Part shown: piece by piece, positions 5,687-5,835 of the stretch
Position numbering within the stretch: the first letter of the stretch is position 1
Layout of the letters: every line of letters starts with the position of its first letter
Assembly (NCBI GenBank): GCA_944358275.1
Contig: CALVQZ010000036.1
Span: 1 to 5,835, forward strand
Direction of reading: 5' to 3'
DNA from: an uncultured Bacilli bacterium
GTDB lineage: Bacteria; Bacillota_I; Bacilli_A; RF39; UBA660
DNA length: 5,835 bases
The notes under the pieces: generated by a model
Databases searched by the model: none
What the model saw: only the letters and a program-made list of their open reading frames with translations
Told to the model about the DNA's origin: nothing
Made by a program: the position numbers and the translations under genes

Positions 5687-5715
5687 ATTTTATATATATT
5701 TGCATTTATATTCAA
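5687..5715 (-). promoter_or_regulatory. Promoter of the small - strand transcription unit
   Basis: TTGAAT (5715-5710) and TAAAAT (5692-5687) are 17 nt apart on the - strand, the same -35 as the thyA promoter. The -35 overlaps the left arm of a perfect inverted repeat (5711-5730). Transcription would start near 5680 and stop at the terminator 5536-5565, giving an RNA of about 145 nt. Confidence 0.5.
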
Positions 5716-5730
5716 AAACATATTTTTGAA
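5711..5730. repeat. Perfect 8-bp inverted repeat
   Basis: TTCAAAAACATATTTTTGAA has 8-bp arms and a 4-nt centre. It overlaps the -35 of the promoter at 5687-5715 and lies just beyond the GC-rich hairpin. It may be an operator or a second, weak part of a terminator for the gene at the right edge. Confidence 0.4.
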
Positions 5731-5738
5731 AGGCACCT

Positions 5739-5777
5739 CGCGTCCACTGGGTCCCTACCCAGTTTGGACGCGTTTTT
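5739..5777 (+). terminator. Strong GC-rich hairpin with T-run
   Basis: CGCGTCC (5739-5745) and ACTGGGT (5746-5752) pair with ACCCAGT (5757-5763) and GGACGCG (5766-5772): 14 bp with a 4-nt loop and a TT bulge. TTTTT (5773-5777) follows on the + strand, making an intrinsic terminator in that direction, although no + strand gene is seen before it. On the - strand it starts 13 nt after the stop codon of the right-edge gene, where a terminator would be expected, but there the flank is GAGGTGCC rather than T-rich. It may serve both directions. Confidence 0.6.
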
Positions 5778-5785
5778 ACCAAATA

Positions 5786-5835
5786 CTATTTATCAGTACC
5801 TGCATTTAGAATGTAAGGGTCACTACTTGTTCCTA
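5786..5835 (-). CDS. C-terminal end of a gene running off the right edge
   Basis: One - strand frame is open from the edge to TAG 5788-5786 and ends with residues GTSSDPYILNAGTDK. The other two - strand frames hit stops early. The GT-x-x-DPY-x-L pattern is seen in some bacterial surface and phage tail proteins, but 15 residues cannot identify the product. Support comes from the base composition being less AT-rich than the adjoining intergenic DNA and from the strong hairpin 13 nt after the stop. Confidence 0.4.
   Translation of the reverse strand, partial: GTSSDPYILNAGTDK

Larger units (their letters stand above)
5380..5785. other. Intergenic stretch without a large gene
   Basis: Apart from the small 35-codon ORF unit described separately, no convincing gene is seen here on either strand. 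The stretch holds several inverted repeats (5453-5488, 5536-5565, 5711-5730, 5739-5772). Just upstream of the csoR promoter is a - strand reading frame ending at 5389-5391 whose last residues (DVLIDLVMKFLENDK) look helix-like; it could be a gene remnant but lacks an SD and an ATG beginning. Confidence 0.5.

Noticed and set aside
5739..5785. Possible T-box antiterminator on the - strand (GTGGACGCG resembles part of the T-box core).
   Set aside because: The core consensus is incomplete, there is no specifier stem upstream, the region follows a stop codon, and no aminoacyl-tRNA or amino acid gene lies downstream.

Overview
The window is very AT-rich DNA with a few isolated GC-rich islands. TGA acts as a stop (csoR, the DHFR gene, the ASCH operon neighbours) and Trp is TGG, so the standard bacterial code (table 11) applies. 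Strong AGGAGG-type ribosome binding sites, TTGACA/TATAAT promoters, a CsoR-family repressor and a phi3T/Bacillus-type thymidylate synthase point to a low-GC Firmicute (Clostridia or Bacilli in the broad sense). The species cannot be named from the sequence.

Layout. Positions 1-179 hold a short AT-rich edge and a GC-rich, hairpin-forming island (67-124) of unknown function ahead of an FkbM-family methyltransferase gene on the + strand (180-1106). Everything recognisable after that is on the - strand. Converging on the methyltransferase is a small ASCH-domain gene (1120-1467), then dihydrofolate reductase (1544-2032) and, upstream of it, thymidylate synthase (2034-2885). The last two form a tight operon with a well-formed promoter at 2912-2940. 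Further right is a two-gene metal operon: csoR (5045-5329) followed with a 4-bp ATGA overlap by a P1B-type metal ATPase (3024-5048). It is driven by a consensus promoter whose spacer contains a CsoR-like operator (5351-5379). Positions 5380-5785 contain no convincing large gene. They do contain a compact promoter / 35-codon ORF / intrinsic terminator unit on the - strand (about 5536-5715) and several inverted repeats. The last 50 bases appear to be the C-terminal end of another - strand gene.

How the genes work together. Thymidylate synthase converts dUMP to dTMP and oxidises methylene-THF to dihydrofolate, which the adjacent DHFR reduces back to THF. This is a self-contained dTMP/folate-recycling pair. 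CsoR is expected to repress its own promoter until metal binds, and then release expression of itself and the efflux ATPase.

The most interesting points are four. The Cu(I)-type CsoR ligand set (Cys-His-Cys) is paired with an ATPase whose membrane motifs look Zn/Cd/Pb-type. A probable small, possibly leaderless, transcription unit lies at 5536-5715. A GC-rich structured element lies at 67-124. The thymidylate synthase has a diverged substrate pocket. No obviously new defence or mobile system is visible; the rest reads as ordinary chromosomal DNA.
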